A stretch of 13,376 nt of DNA from Desulfobacteraceae bacterium (lineage in GTDB: Bacteria > Desulfobacterota > Desulfobacteria > Desulfobacterales > Desulfosalsimonadaceae), in contig JAGXHH010000038.1 in NCBI GenBank assembly GCA_024636355.1, positions 1 through 13,376 on the forward strand, written 5' to 3'. Under the pieces are notes generated by a model. It did not search any database. It saw nothing but the letters and a program-made list of their open reading frames with translations, and was not told the origin of the DNA. Shown piece by piece: positions 12,357-13,376 of the stretch (the stretch's first letter is position 1; each line of letters begins with the position of its first letter). The position numbers and the translations under genes were made by a program.

Positions 12357-13357
12357 TTGGGTAAGCAAAAACAAGACGATGCCTTCCAGGTCGATTCCCT
12401 GACCCATTATCTCGGGGGGTTTGTAAACAGACGCAAGCGGTTCTGGACCCGGTTCGGCAACCTGGAGACCTGGTTTTTAAGAGACGACCTGGCCGAAATC
12501 GATGTGCATCAGCCGATCTATATTGCGGGCCTTGCCCGATCGGGGAGCACCATCCTGCTGGAACTGCTGTCCCGGCACCCCGAAACGGCCTCTCATCGAT
12601 ACAGGGACTATCCCCTGTTGTTTACCCCTTATTTCTGGAACCGATACCTGGAGCGCACCCCGCGTGACGCCGGTCGCCCCGCGGAACGAACCCACAAAGA
12701 CGGCATATTCATCACCCCGGAAAGCCCGGAGGCGTTCGAAGAAATGTTATGGATGGCATTTTTCCCCGACATTCATGATCCGGAAAAATCCTCTGTGCTT
12801 GATGCCGGCAGTCGTCACGAAGAATTCGAACAATTTTACCGGGATCACATCCGCAAACTGCTGCTGGTCCGGGAAGCAAACCGGTACCTTTCAAAAGGCA
12901 ACTACAATATCACCCGACTGGAATACCTGCTCCGGATATTTGACGATGCCCGATTCATCATCCCGGTGCGCGAACCTTTGTGGCACATTGCGTCATTGAT
13001 GAAACAGCACCGATTGTTCTGCGACGGCCTGAAGGACAATCCCCGGGCGACCGCGCACCTGCGCCGGGTGGGGCATTTCGAATTCGGCATGGACCGCCGC
13101 CCGATCAACACCGGAGATGGGGCTGAAATCGAAAAAATTAGTGCACTGTGGCAATCCGGAGAAGGAGAAGTCGAAGGATGGGCCCGCTACTGGGCTCATA
13201 TTCATAACTATCTTGCCGACCGACTTGAAAGCAACCCACGGCTGAAAAAAGCCGCGCGAATCGTCCGGTACGAGGACCTGTGCCGATCGCCGGCAGAATC
13301 CATGGAGGCCCTTCTTTCGCATTGTCGCCTGCCTCCGTCGGATGAACTGCTGGAGGC
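12357..13357 (+). CDS. PAPS-type sulfotransferase family protein, 3' end missing
   Basis: At least 333 residues of a cytoplasmic sulfotransferase (Sulfotransfer_3-like), enzymes that move the sulfuryl group from PAPS to a hydroxyl or amine. The 5'-phosphosulfate loop is GLARSGST (58-65), followed by the expected helix ILLELLSRHP. The 3'-phosphate site is FIIPVREPLWHIASL (200-214), with Arg205 and Ser213. A later conserved-looking segment is RIVRYEDLCRSPAES (301-315), the usual RYEDL motif of these enzymes. The start is TTG at 12357 with GAGGA six bases before it. It lies 60 bases after the Oxa1-like gene and in the same direction, so an operon is likely. The frame stays open to the end of the window, but the last six codons (C-L-L-Y-T-S) come from a sequencing adapter, so I end it at 13357. 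Confidence 0.88.
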
Positions 13358-13376
13358 CTGTCTCTTATACACATCT
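13358..13376. other. Nextera (Tn5 mosaic-end) sequencing adapter left in the assembly
   Basis: The final 19 bases read CTGTCTCTTATACACATCT, identical to the Nextera transposase adapter seen in read-through. It is not part of the genome. It marks the end of the contig and explains the artefactual protein start MCIRDR on the minus strand. Confidence 0.97.

Noticed and set aside
13138..13374. Minus-strand open frame starting MCIRDR
   Set aside because: Its start lies in the Nextera adapter and it is antisense to the sulfotransferase.

Overview
The window looks like an assembled piece of a chromosome from a Desulfobacterota-like (deltaproteobacterial, probably anaerobic) bacterium. This rests on the EF-Tu N-terminus, the classic Thr-Tyr-Gly-Thr tRNA cluster in front of tuf, and the accessory genes (a radical SAM/methyltransferase/DUF5714 fusion and sulfotransferases). 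The lineage is an inference; there is no rRNA here to settle it. The last 19 bases (13358-13376) are the Nextera/Tn5 mosaic-end adapter, so biological sequence stops at 13357.

Layout. (1) 1-858, minus strand: a strong sigma70-type promoter drives tRNA-Thr(TGT), tRNA-Tyr(GTA), tRNA-Gly(TCC), tRNA-Thr(GGT) and then tuf, which runs off the left edge. (2) 1233-3281, plus strand: a divergent MltD-like lytic transglycosylase lipoprotein with three LysM domains, then tRNA-Arg(CCT) and a clear intrinsic terminator. (3) 3282-5344: a visibly more AT-rich stretch just downstream of tRNA-Arg. It carries a two-gene cassette, a TPR-like protein followed by a YhaV-family RNase toxin, which I read as a toxin-antitoxin module with a non-standard antitoxin. 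After it come about 740 bases without a gene, containing a 167-base palindromic (MITE-like) element. (4) 5345-8428: a 1027-residue fusion of a radical SAM domain, an arsenite-methyltransferase-like (ArsM-like) domain and a Cys-rich DUF5714-like domain. It is convergent with (5) 8453-9409, a TauE/SafE-family (TSUP) permease on the minus strand. (6) 9860-13357, plus strand: an apparent operon of a membrane-anchored arylsulfotransferase-family propeller, a small secreted/membrane protein, a three-TM protein with Oxa1/EMC3-like layout, and a PAPS-type sulfotransferase that starts at TTG and is cut by the contig end.

How parts may work together. Region 1 is translation housekeeping and region 2 is peptidoglycan remodelling. 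Region 3 is a mobile or defence-type cassette beside a tRNA. Region 6 pairs a PAPS-type sulfotransferase with a periplasm-facing arylsulfotransferase-like protein and two membrane proteins, which suggests making or relaying a sulfated envelope compound; that role is inference. The two most unusual items are the three-domain radical SAM enzyme and the YhaV toxin paired with a TPR protein whose C-terminal tail resembles that of PrlF.
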